This document shows, piece after piece, positions 1 to 9,255 of a stretch of DNA of 64,000 nt. Position numbers and translations under genes: made by a program. The DNA is from Amycolatopsis jejuensis (GTDB lineage Bacteria; Actinomycetota; Actinomycetes; Mycobacteriales; Pseudonocardiaceae), in NCBI RefSeq assembly GCF_000717335.1, contig NZ_JNYZ01000040.1, positions 1 through 64,000 of the forward strand, given 5' to 3'. Under the pieces are notes generated by a model. It ran no database searches. It was not told where the DNA came from and worked only from the letters and a program-made list of their open reading frames with translations. Position 1 is the first letter of the stretch, and each line of letters begins with the position of its first letter.

Positions 1-37
1 AGACGATCCACGGTGGCTGTTCACCTTTCCTCACCCG

Positions 38-87
38 TTCATGATCAACGATCATGAACCTTCACGCACCACAAGTGATCAACTTGT
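38..87. promoter_or_regulatory. Two palindromes downstream of the helicase gene
   Basis: Positions 38-58 form a perfect inverted repeat with 9-base arms (TTCATGATC, spacer AAC, GATCATGAA). Positions 71-87 form a second one (ACAAGT, 5-base spacer, ACTTGT). Both share a TGATCA-like core. They lie just past the stop codon of the minus-strand helicase. Neither has a U-tract, so operators for a gene left of the window are as likely as a terminator. The function is inferred only. Confidence 0.35.
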
Positions 88-95
88 TAGGAACT

Positions 96-2612
96 CTAAA
101 GCTGATTCACCTCGACCACCCGCACGACCGCCGACCCCACCTCGTCCGACGCTCGCAAGTCCACTTCCGCGCTGATGCCCCAGTCGTGGTCGCCCGCGGG
201 GTCGTCGAAGATCTGCCGTACTCGCCATACCTCGGGTTCCTGCTCGATCAGCAGCAGGGCCGGGCCGCGGGCGTCCGGGCCGATGCCAAGGTTCTCGTGC
301 TCGGCGTAGTAGTCGTCCATCGCATCCGCCCACGCGTCGGCGTCCCAGCCGGATGCTTCATCCAGTGCCCCAAGCGAGTCGTACGCACGGCGCGCAGCCA
401 GTTCCACTCGACGGAACAGTTCGTTGCGCACCAGTACCCGGAACGCGCGCTCGTTGCGGGTGACCGCAGGCGGTTCGGCGGGCGGGCGGTGCGAAACCGG
501 ACCCTCCTCCGACGGGTGCCGCAACGCTTCCCATTCGTCGAGCAGGCTCGAGTCGACCTGGCGAACCAGCTCGCCGAGCCATTCGATCAAGTCCTGCAGC
601 GGTTCGGTTTTCGCCTCGTCCGGGACGGTGTGCCGGAGTGCGTCGTACGTGTCGGCGAGATAGCGCAGTACCAAGCCCTCGGAACGGGCGAGCTGGTAGA
701 AACCCACGTATTCCACGAAATTCATCGCGCGCTCGTACATATCGCGCACCACGGATTTCGGCGACAGCTCGTAATCCGCGACCCACGGATGCCCGGCACG
801 ATACGACTGGTACGCCGCCGAAAGCAGTTCCTCCAGCGGTTTCGCGTACGTGACCTGTTCGAGCAGCTCCATCCGCTCGTCGTACTCGATGCCGTCGGCC
901 TTCATCGCCTGTACGGCCTCACCGCGGGCCTTGAACTGCTGCTGCGAAAGCACCGGCCGCGGGTCGTCCACAGTGGATTCCATAATGGACACCACATCGA
1001 GCGCGTACGACGGCGACTCGGCGTCCAGCAGCTCCACCGCCGCCAGCGCGAACGGCGAAAGTGGCTGGTTCAACGCGAAATCGAACTGCAGATCGACAGT
1101 GAGCCGCACGATCCGGCCCTCGGCGTCCGGTTCGGACAGTCGCTCCACGATCCCGGCGGCCAGCAGCGCGCGGTAGATCGCGATCGCCCGCAGGATCAGC
1201 TTCCGCTGGGTCGGCCGGTCGGCGTGGTTGTCCTCCAGCAGGTGCCGCATGGCGTCGAAAGCGTTGCCCGGCCGGGAAATCACGTTCAGCAACATCGAAT
1301 GGCTGACCTGGAAGCTGGACGTGAGCGGTTCCGGATCGGCCGCGATCAGCCGGTCGAACGTGCTCTCGGTCCAGTTGACGAAGCCCTCCGGCGCTTTCTT
1401 CCGGACGATCTTCTTTTTCTTCTTCGGGTCGTCGCCCGCCTTCTCCAGCGCTTTCGCGTTCTCGACCACGTGATCGGGCGCCTGTACCACGACGTACCCG
1501 TCGGTGTCGTATCCCGCCCGGCCCGCGCGGCCGGCGATCTGGTGGAATTCGCGCGCCTTCAAATGCCGCTGACGGACCCCGTCGTACTTCGTGAGCGCCG
1601 AGAAGACCACGGTGCGAATCGGCACATTGATGCCGACGCCGAGGGTGTCCGTCCCGCAGATCACCTTCAGCAGCCCCGATTGCGCCAGCGTTTCGACGAG
1701 CCGCCGGTACTTCGGCAGCATGCCCGCGTGGTGCACCCCGATTCCGTGCCGCACGAGCCGCGACAGCGTTTTGCCGAATCCCGCAGAAAACCGGAACTCG
1801 CCGATCAGGTCGGCAATCGCCTCTTTCTCCGCGCGGGTGGTGACGTTGATGCTCATCAGCGTCTGCGCCCGCTCGATGGCCGCGGCCTGCGAAAAGTGCA
1901 CGACGTACACCGGCGCCTGGCCGCCGTTGAGCAGTTCCGACATCGTTTCGTGCAGCGGCGTGAGCGCGTACCGGTACGTGAGCGGCACCGGCCGCTGCAC
2001 CGACGTCACCACCGCCGTCGGCCGTCCGGTGCGCCGCGTCAAGTCCTTTTCGAAGAACGAAACGTCGCCGAGCGTGGCCGACATGAGCACGAACTGTGCG
2101 TTCGGCAGTTCGATGAGCGGGACCTGCCACGCCCAGCCGCGGTCCGGTTCGGAGTAGAAGTGGAACTCGTCCGCGACAACCTGGCCCACCGGCGCCCCCG
2201 CACCGTCGCGCAACGCGATGTTCGCCAAGATTTCCGCGGTACAGCAGATGATCGGGGCATCCGCGTTGACACTCGAATCGCCGGTCATCATGCCGACCTG
2301 ATCAGCCCCGAAGATGTCGATGAGCTGGAAGAACTTCTCCGAGACCAGTGCCTTGATCGGCGCGGTGTAAAAACTGCGTTTACCGTGCGCCAGCGCCGTG
2401 AAGTGCGCGCCGACCGCCACCAGGCTCTTGCCGGAGCCGGTTGGCGTCGAGAGGATCACGTTGGCGCCGGAGACGACCTCGATCAGCGCCTCCTCCTGCG
2501 CCGGGTACAGCTCCAGGCCCCGTTCGGCCGTCCACGTGGAGAAGGCTTCGAACAGGGCGTCGGGGTCAGGATCCGCAGGCAGGAGGTCGGTGAGTGTCAT
2601 CGCGGTACCCAT
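96..2612 (-). CDS. DEAD/DEAH-box RNA helicase, DUF3516 type
   Basis: An ATP-dependent superfamily 2 helicase of about 838 residues, probably acting on RNA in the cytoplasm. The Walker A motif is STPTGSGKS, motif II is DEFH within VVADEFHFYSEP, motif III is SAT (VLMSATLGD) and motif VI is HQIAGRAGRAGYD. The C-terminal half after the lysine-rich DDPKKKKK linker looks like the DUF3516 domain that follows this helicase core in actinobacteria. Start: ATG at 2612, with a second in-frame ATG at 2600; neither has a clear Shine-Dalgarno sequence. Longer readings beyond 2612 are only open frame. The reading frame is intact and the length is normal for the family. The helicase call is firm; the RNA substrate is from family knowledge. 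Confidence 0.9.
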   Translation of the reverse strand: MGTAMTLTDLLPADPDPDALFEAFSTWTAERGLELYPAQEEALIEVVSGANVILSTPTGSGKSLVAVGAHFTALAHGKRSFYTAPIKALVSEKFFQLIDIFGADQVGMMTGDSSVNADAPIICCTAEILANIALRDGAGAPVGQVVADEFHFYSEPDRGWAWQVPLIELPNAQFVLMSATLGDVSFFEKDLTRRTGRPTAVVTSVQRPVPLTYRYALTPLHETMSELLNGGQAPVYVVHFSQAAAIERAQTLMSINVTTRAEKEAIADLIGEFRFSAGFGKTLSRLVRHGIGVHHAGMLPKYRRLVETLAQSGLLKVICGTDTLGVGINVPIRTVVFSALTKYDGVRQRHLKAREFHQIAGRAGRAGYDTDGYVVVQAPDHVVENAKALEKAGDDPKKKKKIVRKKAPEGFVNWTESTFDRLIAADPEPLTSSFQVSHSMLLNVISRPGNAFDAMRHLLEDNHADRPTQRKLILRAIAIYRALLAAGIVERLSEPDAEGRIVRLTVDLQFDFALNQPLSPFALAAVELLDAESPSYALDVVSIMESTVDDPRPVLSQQQFKARGEAVQAMKADGIEYDERMELLEQVTYAKPLEELLSAAYQSYRAGHPWVADYELSPKSVVRDMYERAMNFVEYVGFYQLARSEGLVLRYLADTYDALRHTVPDEAKTEPLQDLIEWLGELVRQVDSSLLDEWEALRHPSEEGPVSHRPPAEPPAVTRNERAFRVLVRNELFRRVELAARRAYDSLGALDEASGWDADAWADAMDDYYAEHENLGIGPDARGPALLLIEQEPEVWRVRQIFDDPAGDHDWGISAEVDLRASDEVGSAVVRVVEVNQL

Positions 2613-2750
2613 CGTGCCATCCCGGCCGCGGCCGCAGGTGCAGGGGAGATCGCGGCTGCTTGCCCGAACCCGTAGGCTTCCGGTACCGCGCACCGCCGGG
2701 GGAACGGCAGGCGGGCGCGCACACGGGCGGTACTCGCGGAGGATTCGGCA

Positions 2751-4013
2751 ATGGCACAGGACATCATCCCGATCGAGCTCGGGCTGCCGCAGGGCGACGT
2801 GGTCACCCTCTGGGCCCCGCGGTGGCGGGAGGACGGCGAGGAGTGGGAAGCGTTCCTCGGCGACGAGGACGACCTGTACGCCTTCCCGGACGCCGCGCAT
2901 CTGGCCGCGTTCGTGCGCACGGCCGAGCAGCACGACCTGCTCGACCACCCGGCGTGGGACGCGGTGCCGGCGCTGAACGTGCCCGAGCTGATCCCCGACG
3001 ACGACCACTCCTACGACCTCGTCGGCGTGCCCGAGCTGGTCTCCGAGGAGCCGGACTCGTGGACGATCGGCGAGCTCGCCGAGATCGTCGGCATCGTCCG
3101 GTCGCTCGCCGACGTGTGCGAGCTGGACGAGGTGCACGAGGTCCTCGACGCATACGAGGGCTTCTCGCTGCTGGAGCAGGGTCGCCTGCCGTTCACCGGG
3201 CGCGAGGGCGAAGCGCTGTGGAACGACTTGTCAAAGGCGGTGTCCGAGAAGTGGGACACCGTGCTGGACGCGATCGACAACCTGGTCACCGTGCCCGAGG
3301 TCGACGCCGCGGTGCTGGAGCAGACCGCCGAAGAGCTGGCCGCGTTCCACGAGGAGTCCGCCGAAGCGGAGGCCGGGGAAGAAGACGGTGGCCCGGAGGA
3401 CCTCGAAGCAGTCGACTCCGAGGACGGCGACAGTGCCGAGGCCGAGGACGAGCCGGTCGGATTCTGGGGCGAGGTCGGGATCGACCCGATCAAGATCGTC
3501 ACCGCCGGCGCCGAGTACTACACGCTGCGCTGCTACCTCGACGACAAGCCGGTGTTCCTCGGCACCGACGGCGAGATCGACGTGTTCGGCTCGGCCAAGG
3601 CACTGCTGAAGGCGATCAAGGACGGCGGTGACCTCGCCGAAACCGACCTCGCCGACGTGTCCACTTGGGACGACGTGCTGGCGAAAGCCGCTGCGGGCGA
3701 GCTGGAGCTGGAAGTCGACACCGAGAACACCTACGTGTTCACCGGGATCGACGACGACATCGCCGAAGGCCCGGAGTCGATCGACCCGACCCAGCTGGAG
3801 CTGGCGGTCGAACTGCTCACCGACGCGGCCGAATGGTCCGGTGACGACACCGTCGAAACCGCGCTGGCCACCAACGAAAGCCTCGGCTGGCTGGTGTCGT
3901 TCGTGCTGCGGCCGGACCCGAGCCGGCTCGAGCCGAGCGCCCCGTTCGACACCCAGCAGAGCGCGTGGCGGAAGCTGGTCGAGGACTTCGAGAACCGCCT
4001 CACGGTGGTCTGA
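2751..4013 (+). CDS. Conserved acidic actinobacterial protein, function unknown
   Basis: A 420-residue soluble protein, very rich in Asp and Glu, with no signal peptide or membrane segment. An N-terminal region (about 1-200) is followed by a low-complexity acidic stretch (about 200-240, many E-A-E and E-D runs) and a C-terminal part with YYTLRCYLDDKPVFLG and regularly spaced W and L residues that look folded. GGAGG lies 9 bases before the ATG at 2751. Homologues are sometimes labelled primosomal protein, but I see no motif that supports this. It diverges from the helicase gene across about 140 bases and ends 3 bases from the convergent SDR gene. I do not recognise a function. Confidence 0.8.
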   Translation: MAQDIIPIELGLPQGDVVTLWAPRWREDGEEWEAFLGDEDDLYAFPDAAHLAAFVRTAEQHDLLDHPAWDAVPALNVPELIPDDDHSYDLVGVPELVSEEPDSWTIGELAEIVGIVRSLADVCELDEVHEVLDAYEGFSLLEQGRLPFTGREGEALWNDLSKAVSEKWDTVLDAIDNLVTVPEVDAAVLEQTAEELAAFHEESAEAEAGEEDGGPEDLEAVDSEDGDSAEAEDEPVGFWGEVGIDPIKIVTAGAEYYTLRCYLDDKPVFLGTDGEIDVFGSAKALLKAIKDGGDLAETDLADVSTWDDVLAKAAAGELELEVDTENTYVFTGIDDDIAEGPESIDPTQLELAVELLTDAAEWSGDDTVETALATNESLGWLVSFVLRPDPSRLEPSAPFDTQQSAWRKLVEDFENRLTVV

Positions 4014-4016
4014 ACC

Positions 4017-4712
4017 TCAGAGCACATCGAAGACACTCTCGGCCGAGTTCTGCGTCGAGTACATCTTCCAGGCGGCGCCGGCGAGCACATCCGGATCCAG
4101 GGTGTGCCCGCCGGCGTCGCCGTATGTTTCGGGTTGCGCGGTGACCATGCGGTGGATGTCGCCGCGTTCGACGAGGCCGCCGATGATCAGGCTGCCCGCG
4201 TAGACCCCGGTCCCGGCGAGGCCTTCGTGCAACGTCCGCGCGTAGTTCCGCAGCGCGGCCGAGGAGACCGCGAGCGCGCCGAGCGCAGGCATCGGCCGGA
4301 CGGCGCTGAGCCCGCCCGCGAACAGGAACCCGCCGCGACCGCGTTCCAGCATTCCCGGCAGCAGCTTGGCGACCACGCCGACCGCCGGGTACACCCAGCT
4401 CATCGCCCGCTCGACGGCGGCGGCCGTGGTTTCGGTGATGTCGGCAGGGATGCTGTCCGGCTCGATCGCGGCCGGTCCGTAGTAGACGACGTCGATCGTG
4501 CCGAACCGGTCGAGGATTCTGTCGAGAGTGGACTCGATGCCGTTGCGGACGTCACCGACGAAGGCCTGCGGGCTCCCGTCCAGCTCGGCCAGATAACCCG
4601 CATGTCGTTCTGCACTGCGGGAAACGAGCGCGACGTCGTGCCCCTCCGACGCGAATCTGCGGGCGATCGACATCCCGAGTCCGGGACCGGCTCCGAGAAC
4701 AACAGCTGTCAT
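4017..4712 (-). CDS. SDR family oxidoreductase
   Basis: A short-chain dehydrogenase/reductase of 231 residues. The N-terminal nucleotide-binding motif GAGPGLG follows the first beta strand, and SRSAER after the second strand suggests NADP preference. The usual catalytic Tyr-x-x-x-Lys is not evident: the equivalent region reads LAVSSAALRNYARTL, so the active site may be degenerate or atypical. The ATG at 4712 is preceded by a strong GGAGGGAAC. It is divergent from a TetR gene, with two operator-like palindromes between them, so it is probably the TetR target. The substrate is unknown. Confidence 0.85.
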   Translation of the reverse strand: MTAVVLGAGPGLGMSIARRFASEGHDVALVSRSAERHAGYLAELDGSPQAFVGDVRNGIESTLDRILDRFGTIDVVYYGPAAIEPDSIPADITETTAAAVERAMSWVYPAVGVVAKLLPGMLERGRGGFLFAGGLSAVRPMPALGALAVSSAALRNYARTLHEGLAGTGVYAGSLIIGGLVERGDIHRMVTAQPETYGDAGGHTLDPDVLAGAAWKMYSTQNSAESVFDVL

Positions 4713-4727
4713 GTTCCCTCCTTGGAT

Positions 4728-4751
4728 TAAGTCGAGGCAACCCTCGACTTA
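4728..4751. promoter_or_regulatory. Putative TetR operator 1
   Basis: A perfect 10-base inverted repeat (TAAGTCGAGG, spacer CAAC, CCTCGACTTA) between the divergent SDR and TetR genes. A second copy of the same 24-bp site lies 41 bases away. A duplicated long palindrome in a divergent TetR promoter is the usual layout for an autoregulated repressor. Confidence 0.7.
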
Positions 4752-4768
4752 TTTCGCACGCTACCACA

Positions 4769-4792
4769 AAACCTGAGGGTGCCCTCGACTTT
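4769..4792. promoter_or_regulatory. Putative TetR operator 2
   Basis: A second copy of the 24-bp site. The right arm CCTCGACTT is identical to operator 1 and the left arm is degenerate (AAACCTGAGG). It ends 6 bases before the TetR start codon, so binding would block the regulator's own transcription. The two centres are 41 bp apart, about four helical turns. Confidence 0.65.
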
Positions 4793-4797
4793 GTACG

Positions 4798-5361
4798 ATG
4801 GTCCCCATGGCCACCGGATCGAAGCCGTTGCGGGCGGACGCCGCGCGCAACCGCGACAAGCTGCTGGCCGCCGCCACCCGCGCGTTCGGCGAACAGGGCC
4901 TCGACGTCCCGCTGGAACAGATCGCCCGCACCGCCGGGGTCAGCATCGGCACGCTGTACGCACATTTCCCGACCCGCGAAGCATTCGCCGACGCGATTCT
5001 GCCCGCGCAACTGGCCGCGCTCGACGACCTCGCCGCTGCCGCGCTCGCCGAACCGGACCCGTGGCTGGGCTTCACCGGATTCATCGACGGCCTGTTTGCC
5101 TTGCAGGCCAAGGATCACGGGCTGAACGACGCGCTCGCCCGGCGCCAGCCGTTGAGCCCGGCCGTGCTGGAAGCATGTCGTAGCGGCTTCGAGCACGCGG
5201 CCAAGGTCGTGGACCGCGCCAAAGCGGCCGGGCAGCTGCGCGCGGACTTCACCCCCGCCGACCTCGCCCCGCTGGTGTCCGCGATGTCCCAGGTGATCCG
5301 GGAATCACCCGAGGTCTGGCGCCGGCACCTGGCCTTCTTCCTCGACGGCTTGCGTACCTAG
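4798..5361 (+). CDS. TetR/AcrR family transcriptional regulator
   Basis: A 187-residue regulator. The N-terminal helix-turn-helix reads VPLEQIARTAGVSIGTLYAH, followed by FPTREAF as is usual in the family. The C-terminal ligand domain (about 70-187) has no recognisable specificity. ATG at 4798 has no Shine-Dalgarno sequence and may be leaderless; ATG at 4807 is an alternative. It probably represses itself and the divergent SDR gene through the sites at 4728-4751 and 4769-4792. Its TAG stop overlaps the TAG stop of the convergent MFS gene by two bases. Confidence 0.9.
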   Translation: MVPMATGSKPLRADAARNRDKLLAAATRAFGEQGLDVPLEQIARTAGVSIGTLYAHFPTREAFADAILPAQLAALDDLAAAALAEPDPWLGFTGFIDGLFALQAKDHGLNDALARRQPLSPAVLEACRSGFEHAAKVVDRAKAAGQLRADFTPADLAPLVSAMSQVIRESPEVWRRHLAFFLDGLRT

Positions 5362-6566
5362 TCCTTTTCGGACTCCGCGCGGACCGGCACCAGTCCCACC
5401 GCCAGCACCGGGAAGATCGCCGCCACGCAGTACGCCAGTGCGTAGCGGCTGTCGCCGATCACCAGGCCCAGCAACGGCGGCGTGAGCGACGCGGCGATGT
5501 TCTGCGCAGTGTTCTGCGTACCCATCGCGCGGCCGGACCACGCGACGCCCGCCATTTCCGCGGACGCGGTGAAGCCGAGGCCGTTGTCGGCGACCGTGAT
5601 CACCGCCGCCACCACCAGCGCGGCCAGCACCAGCCACAGCCAGGTCGCATCGCCGAGGGCGACCAGCAGCATCACCACCGCGCTGGCGACCGCGAGCTGC
5701 CGCATCGGGCGCAACCGGCTGCCGACGCGGTCCGACCAGTACCCCGACGCCAGCCGCCCGAGCGCGCCGAGCACTTGCGCCACCGCGACGAACACCCCGG
5801 CCGCCGTCGCCGTCCACTGGTGCTGCGACACCAGGTACACCGGCGCGAACGCGGACACTGCGAACTGCGGCACGACCAGCAGCGCGCTCGCCCCGTGCAC
5901 CCGCCAGAGCCGCGCCTTGCGGTACGGCGACGGCGGCCGCTCCCCCTTCGCGGCCCGCGGCGGGCGCGGCGGGTCCACCACGAACGCCGCCACGAGCAGC
6001 GCGACCAGGATCGAAAGGCCCGCCGGCAGCAGCATCGCCGCCTGGAACCCCCACCGCTCGGCCAGCGGCGGCAACCCCAGCGCGGCGACGCCGACACCGA
6101 GCGGCTGCGCCGTCTGCCGGATCCCCATCGCGACCCCGCGCTCGGACTTCGCGAACCAGCCCATCACGACCCGGCCGCTCGCCGCGTTCACCGAAGCCGT
6201 GCACGCACCGGCTGCGAGAAACACTCCAAAGAGAAGACTGGACGGGTGATGCCACAGTCCGGCGTACACGAGGAGTAACCCTGAAACGCCCAGGCCGAGC
6301 GCCATGATGAGCCGCTCCCCGTAACGGTCCGCAGCCGCGCCCCACCCGATGAGGGTGAGCAGCAGGCCGATGCTCGGCGCCGCGACGACCGTGCCCGCCT
6401 CGGCCAGCGTCAGATGGTCGGCCTCGCGCATCGCGGGCACGAGAAACGGGATCCCGTAAAGGAAAGAGCAGCTCGCGGTCTGCGCGGCGAGGCCGAGCGC
6501 GAGGATCAGCCACCGCCGCGAACTCCCGCGTTCCCGCACCTGCTCCCCTGCCGCGACCTGCGCCAT
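5358..6566 (-). CDS. MFS transporter
   Basis: A major facilitator superfamily membrane protein of about 402 residues with 12 predicted hydrophobic segments. GWGAAADRYGERL is the loop 2-3 signature and SGYWSDRVGSRL its second-half counterpart. The central charged loop (about 195-215) contains PPRPPRAAKGERPP. ATG at 6566 (MAQVAAGEQ) was chosen because upstream residues in the open frame lack family character and overlap an AT-rich promoter-like segment. The substrate cannot be deduced. It follows add on the same strand after 100 bases. Confidence 0.88.
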   Translation of the reverse strand: MAQVAAGEQVRERGSSRRWLILALGLAAQTASCSFLYGIPFLVPAMREADHLTLAEAGTVVAAPSIGLLLTLIGWGAAADRYGERLIMALGLGVSGLLLVYAGLWHHPSSLLFGVFLAAGACTASVNAASGRVVMGWFAKSERGVAMGIRQTAQPLGVGVAALGLPPLAERWGFQAAMLLPAGLSILVALLVAAFVVDPPRPPRAAKGERPPSPYRKARLWRVHGASALLVVPQFAVSAFAPVYLVSQHQWTATAAGVFVAVAQVLGALGRLASGYWSDRVGSRLRPMRQLAVASAVVMLLVALGDATWLWLVLAALVVAAVITVADNGLGFTASAEMAGVAWSGRAMGTQNTAQNIAASLTPPLLGLVIGDSRYALAYCVAAIFPVLAVGLVPVRAESEKD

Positions 6567-6577
6567 TCCGTCCACCG

Positions 6578-6611
6578 TCTCATTATTTGAGAAGTATTTC
6601 CTACATAATGA
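6578..6611. promoter_or_regulatory. AT-rich promoter/operator region of the MFS gene
   Basis: Unusually AT-rich for this genome. TCTCA-TTATT-TGAGA (6578-6592) is an inverted repeat 11 bases before the MFS start codon, and TCATTAT (6580-6586) pairs with ATAATGA (6605-6611) across an 18-base gap. This suggests a repressor-controlled promoter separate from add. Confidence 0.45.
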
Positions 6612-6666
6612 ACGATAGTTGGCACTGCTAATGAACGCAACCACCTGGTCACGTCGGGGCGGGGAG

Positions 6667-7758
6667 TCAGCCGAGTGCCGCGTACCCGGGTTTGACCACC
6701 TTCTCGATGAGCTCGAGCCGCTCGTCGAAATCGAGGAACGCGGATTTCATGGCGTTGATGGTGAACCAGCGGAAGTCGTCGAGACCGAAGCCGAACGTGT
6801 CGGCCAGCGCGGCGAATTCACTGGTCATCGTGCATCCGCTCATCAGCCGGTTGTCGGTGTTCACGGTGACGCGGAAGCGCAGCCGGGCGAGCAGGCCGAT
6901 CGGATGTTCGGGCAGTGACGGCACGGTTCCCGTCTGCACATTCGACGAAGGGCAGATCTCCAGCGGGATCCGGCGGTCGCGGACGTAGCTTGCCAACCGT
7001 CCAAGATGGACCTTTCCGTCCGCGTCCGTGGTGATGTCCTCGGCAATCCGGACCCCGTGCCCGAGCCGTTCCGCACCGCAGTACTGGATTGCTTCCCCGA
7101 TCGACGGAAGGCCGAATGCCTCGCCCGCATGAATGGTGAAATGCGCATTGTTCCGGCGCAAATAGTCGAATGCGTCCAGATTCCGGGTGGGCGGAAATCC
7201 TTCTTCCGGACCGGCGATGTCGAAACCCGCCACACCGTCGTCCCGGTAGCGCACCGCCAGCTCGGCGATCTCGAGCGCGCGGGCGTGCTGGCGCATTGCA
7301 CAGAGCAACGTCCGTACCCGGATTCGGCCGCCTGCGGCGACCACGCGCTGTGTTCCTTCGGCGAACCCCGCCTGCACAGCCTCAACCACTGCATCGAGTG
7401 ACAGTCCGCGCTCCACGAACAACTCCGGCGCGTAGCGCAGCTCGGCGTAGACGACGCCGTCGGCGGCCAGATCCTCCACCGCTTCGGCGGCAACCCTGAC
7501 CAGCGCTTCCGCCGTCTGCATGACCCCACACGTGTGGGCGAACGTTTCGAGGTACGACACGAGCGAACCGGAGTCGGCCGCCGCGCGGAACCAGCGGCCC
7601 AGCTCGTCCGGGTCGGTCGCCGGAAGGCCGGGATAGCCCGTGGCCTCGGCAAGTTCGGCGACGGTGGCCGGGCGGAGGCCGCCGTCGAGGTGGTCGTGGA
7701 GCAGGACCTTGGGAGCGCGGCGCAGGATCTCCGCGCCGAGCGGGGTTACGTCCGACAT
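6667..7758 (-). CDS. add: Adenosine deaminase
   Basis: Deaminates adenosine and deoxyadenosine to inosine and deoxyinosine in purine salvage; a zinc-dependent cytosolic TIM barrel. The 363 residues are a normal length. LLHDHLDGG near residue 20 supplies the metal-binding histidines, and [25 protein letters not shown] and [10 protein letters not shown] are the remaining active-site motifs. ATG at 7758 begins [10 protein letters not shown]. It lies near deoA, cdd and the nucleoside ABC transporter, as in other actinobacteria, where add-deoA-cdd lie beside sdhCDAB. Confidence 0.96.
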   Translation of the reverse strand: MSDVTPLGAEILRRAPKVLLHDHLDGGLRPATVAELAEATGYPGLPATDPDELGRWFRAAADSGSLVSYLETFAHTCGVMQTAEALVRVAAEAVEDLAADGVVYAELRYAPELFVERGLSLDAVVEAVQAGFAEGTQRVVAAGGRIRVRTLLCAMRQHARALEIAELAVRYRDDGVAGFDIAGPEEGFPPTRNLDAFDYLRRNNAHFTIHAGEAFGLPSIGEAIQYCGAERLGHGVRIAEDITTDADGKVHLGRLASYVRDRRIPLEICPSSNVQTGTVPSLPEHPIGLLARLRFRVTVNTDNRLMSGCTMTSEFAALADTFGFGLDDFRWFTINAMKSAFLDFDERLELIEKVVKPGYAALG

Positions 7759-7969
7759 GCTCCCAACGGTAGCCTCGCTGTCATTCCCCTACATGGCCGT
7801 AACCGGACGCCCCGGCGCCACCCTCCGCTCAGCCCGGGACGGAAGGAATCGGCCATCCGGGTAGCGCAGCAGTTATCCGGTCTCCCCGGGGGCCATACGC
7901 ACAGCAATTTTCTTCATCGATAAGCTCGCCCCAGTCCCTTCCATTTCCCCGCCGACGAAGGACACCGCA

Positions 7970-9064
7970 GTGACCACTGACAACCACATTGCCGCACCGT
8001 CCTTCGACCGGATGCGCAACATGCTGGTGCGCGCGGCCGAAGTGCGTGAGAGCGAGCAGCAGCAGATCTTCGACGCGCTCGACGACATCTACGCCCGGCT
8101 CGCCCCGGTGGACTCCCTCGGCGCGGTGCGCAAGCGGCTGTCCGAGATGCCCGACCGCACCGAGGTCGGCGTGCTGGCCGAGCGGCTCGACGAAGCGATG
8201 ACGCGGCTCGAGTCCCAGGACACCGCGATCGCCGCGCTCACGCACGCGGTCGAGAGCATCGTCGACAAGCTGGCGAAGCCGTTCGCTCAGCTCGACGGCA
8301 GGCTCGACGGGGTCGCGGCGCGGTTCGAGGGCGTCGCGGGCCGGATGGACGGGCTCGAGGACAAGCTGCAGAACATCCACCGGCGGCTGGACGAGCTCGG
8401 CGGGCATCTGGACAAGCAGGACGCGAAGCTCGACGCGATTCCGCAGACGACGCAGGGTCCGGTGCGCGAGCGGATCGAACTGGCCGAGGCGGCGCTGCGC
8501 GAGCGGATCGAGACGGCGGATCAGGAGCTGCGGTCCCGGGTCGACGAGCTTGATCGGGCGACGAAGGAGCGGATTGCTTCTGCCGCCGACGCGTTGAAGG
8601 CTGCCGTGGTGGACACCGGGGACAAGGTGGACCCGGCTGAGCGGCTGGAGAGCATCGGTACCCGGCTCGAGTCGATCACCCAGCGGCTGGATGACCTGTC
8701 CGGCCGGATCGACAAGGTCGAGGACGACGTCACCGGGCGGATCGGTGATCTGGACGGGTCGCTGCGCAGTGGGTTGTCGAAGGTCGAGGGCACCCTCGCC
8801 AAGCAGCCGGACACTGATTCGGTGGATTCGCTCGTGCGGCGGAGCAATGACGAGTCGGTACGGCGGATCGGCGGGCAGCTCGATGAGGCGATGGCCACCT
8901 TCGCGGAGTTGATGCTCGGGGGTGGGCCTGCGGTGCAGCAGATTGCTCCGCCGCCGCCCGCGCCTCGGCAGCCGCGTCGGTCCTCTCGGAATGGCCGTTC
9001 GCCGAAGGCCGCTGACGCCAAGGCTAAGTCCGGTGGTGACTCGGACGAGTCCTCTGCTGAGTGA
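7970..9064 (+). CDS. Coiled-coil protein of unknown function
   Basis: A 364-residue protein dominated by heptad-like helices from about residue 30 to 300 (repeated RLD, RLE, DLS and KVED blocks, reminiscent of apolipoprotein or tropomyosin-like coils). A Pro-rich segment (PPPPAPRQPRR) and a basic then acidic disordered tail follow. There is no signal peptide or membrane segment. GTG at 7970 is supported by GAAGGA 8 bases upstream. It is inserted between add and deoA on the opposite strand and is followed by a strong terminator-like hairpin. A scaffolding or polar-organising role is possible but unsupported. Confidence 0.8.
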   Translation: MTTDNHIAAPSFDRMRNMLVRAAEVRESEQQQIFDALDDIYARLAPVDSLGAVRKRLSEMPDRTEVGVLAERLDEAMTRLESQDTAIAALTHAVESIVDKLAKPFAQLDGRLDGVAARFEGVAGRMDGLEDKLQNIHRRLDELGGHLDKQDAKLDAIPQTTQGPVRERIELAEAALRERIETADQELRSRVDELDRATKERIASAADALKAAVVDTGDKVDPAERLESIGTRLESITQRLDDLSGRIDKVEDDVTGRIGDLDGSLRSGLSKVEGTLAKQPDTDSVDSLVRRSNDESVRRIGGQLDEAMATFAELMLGGGPAVQQIAPPPPAPRQPRRSSRNGRSPKAADAKAKSGGDSDESSAE

Positions 9065-9105
9065 GCTGCTGACTTAGGGGCACCCCGAAGCCGGGATTGT
9101 GACTA

Positions 9106-9163
9106 CGGGCGGAGGGTGGTTGTCAAGGCGGGAAAGATGCCTTGACAACCACCCCTCCGCCCG
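9106..9163 (+). terminator. Rho-independent terminator with very long stem
   Basis: Arms 9106-9129 and 9139-9163 are complementary over 24 bases with one bulged C and a 9-base loop. TGTTTTT follows on the plus strand. It would terminate the coiled-coil gene. A weaker outer pair (9081-9092 with 9171-9187) makes a nested inverted repeat. Confidence 0.75.
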
Positions 9164-9255
9164 TGTTTTTGGCTTCGTATCGGGGTGCAGGGCCGGGTCT
9201 GGGTGCCCGGGTCCCGGTGGGTGCGCGGGTGCCGCCCGGGTGGGTGGCGCGGGCT

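Noticed and set aside
54..2675. 873-codon open frame on the plus strand opposite the helicase
   Set aside because: Antisense shadow of the helicase gene; Arg/Val/His-rich composition and no family motif.
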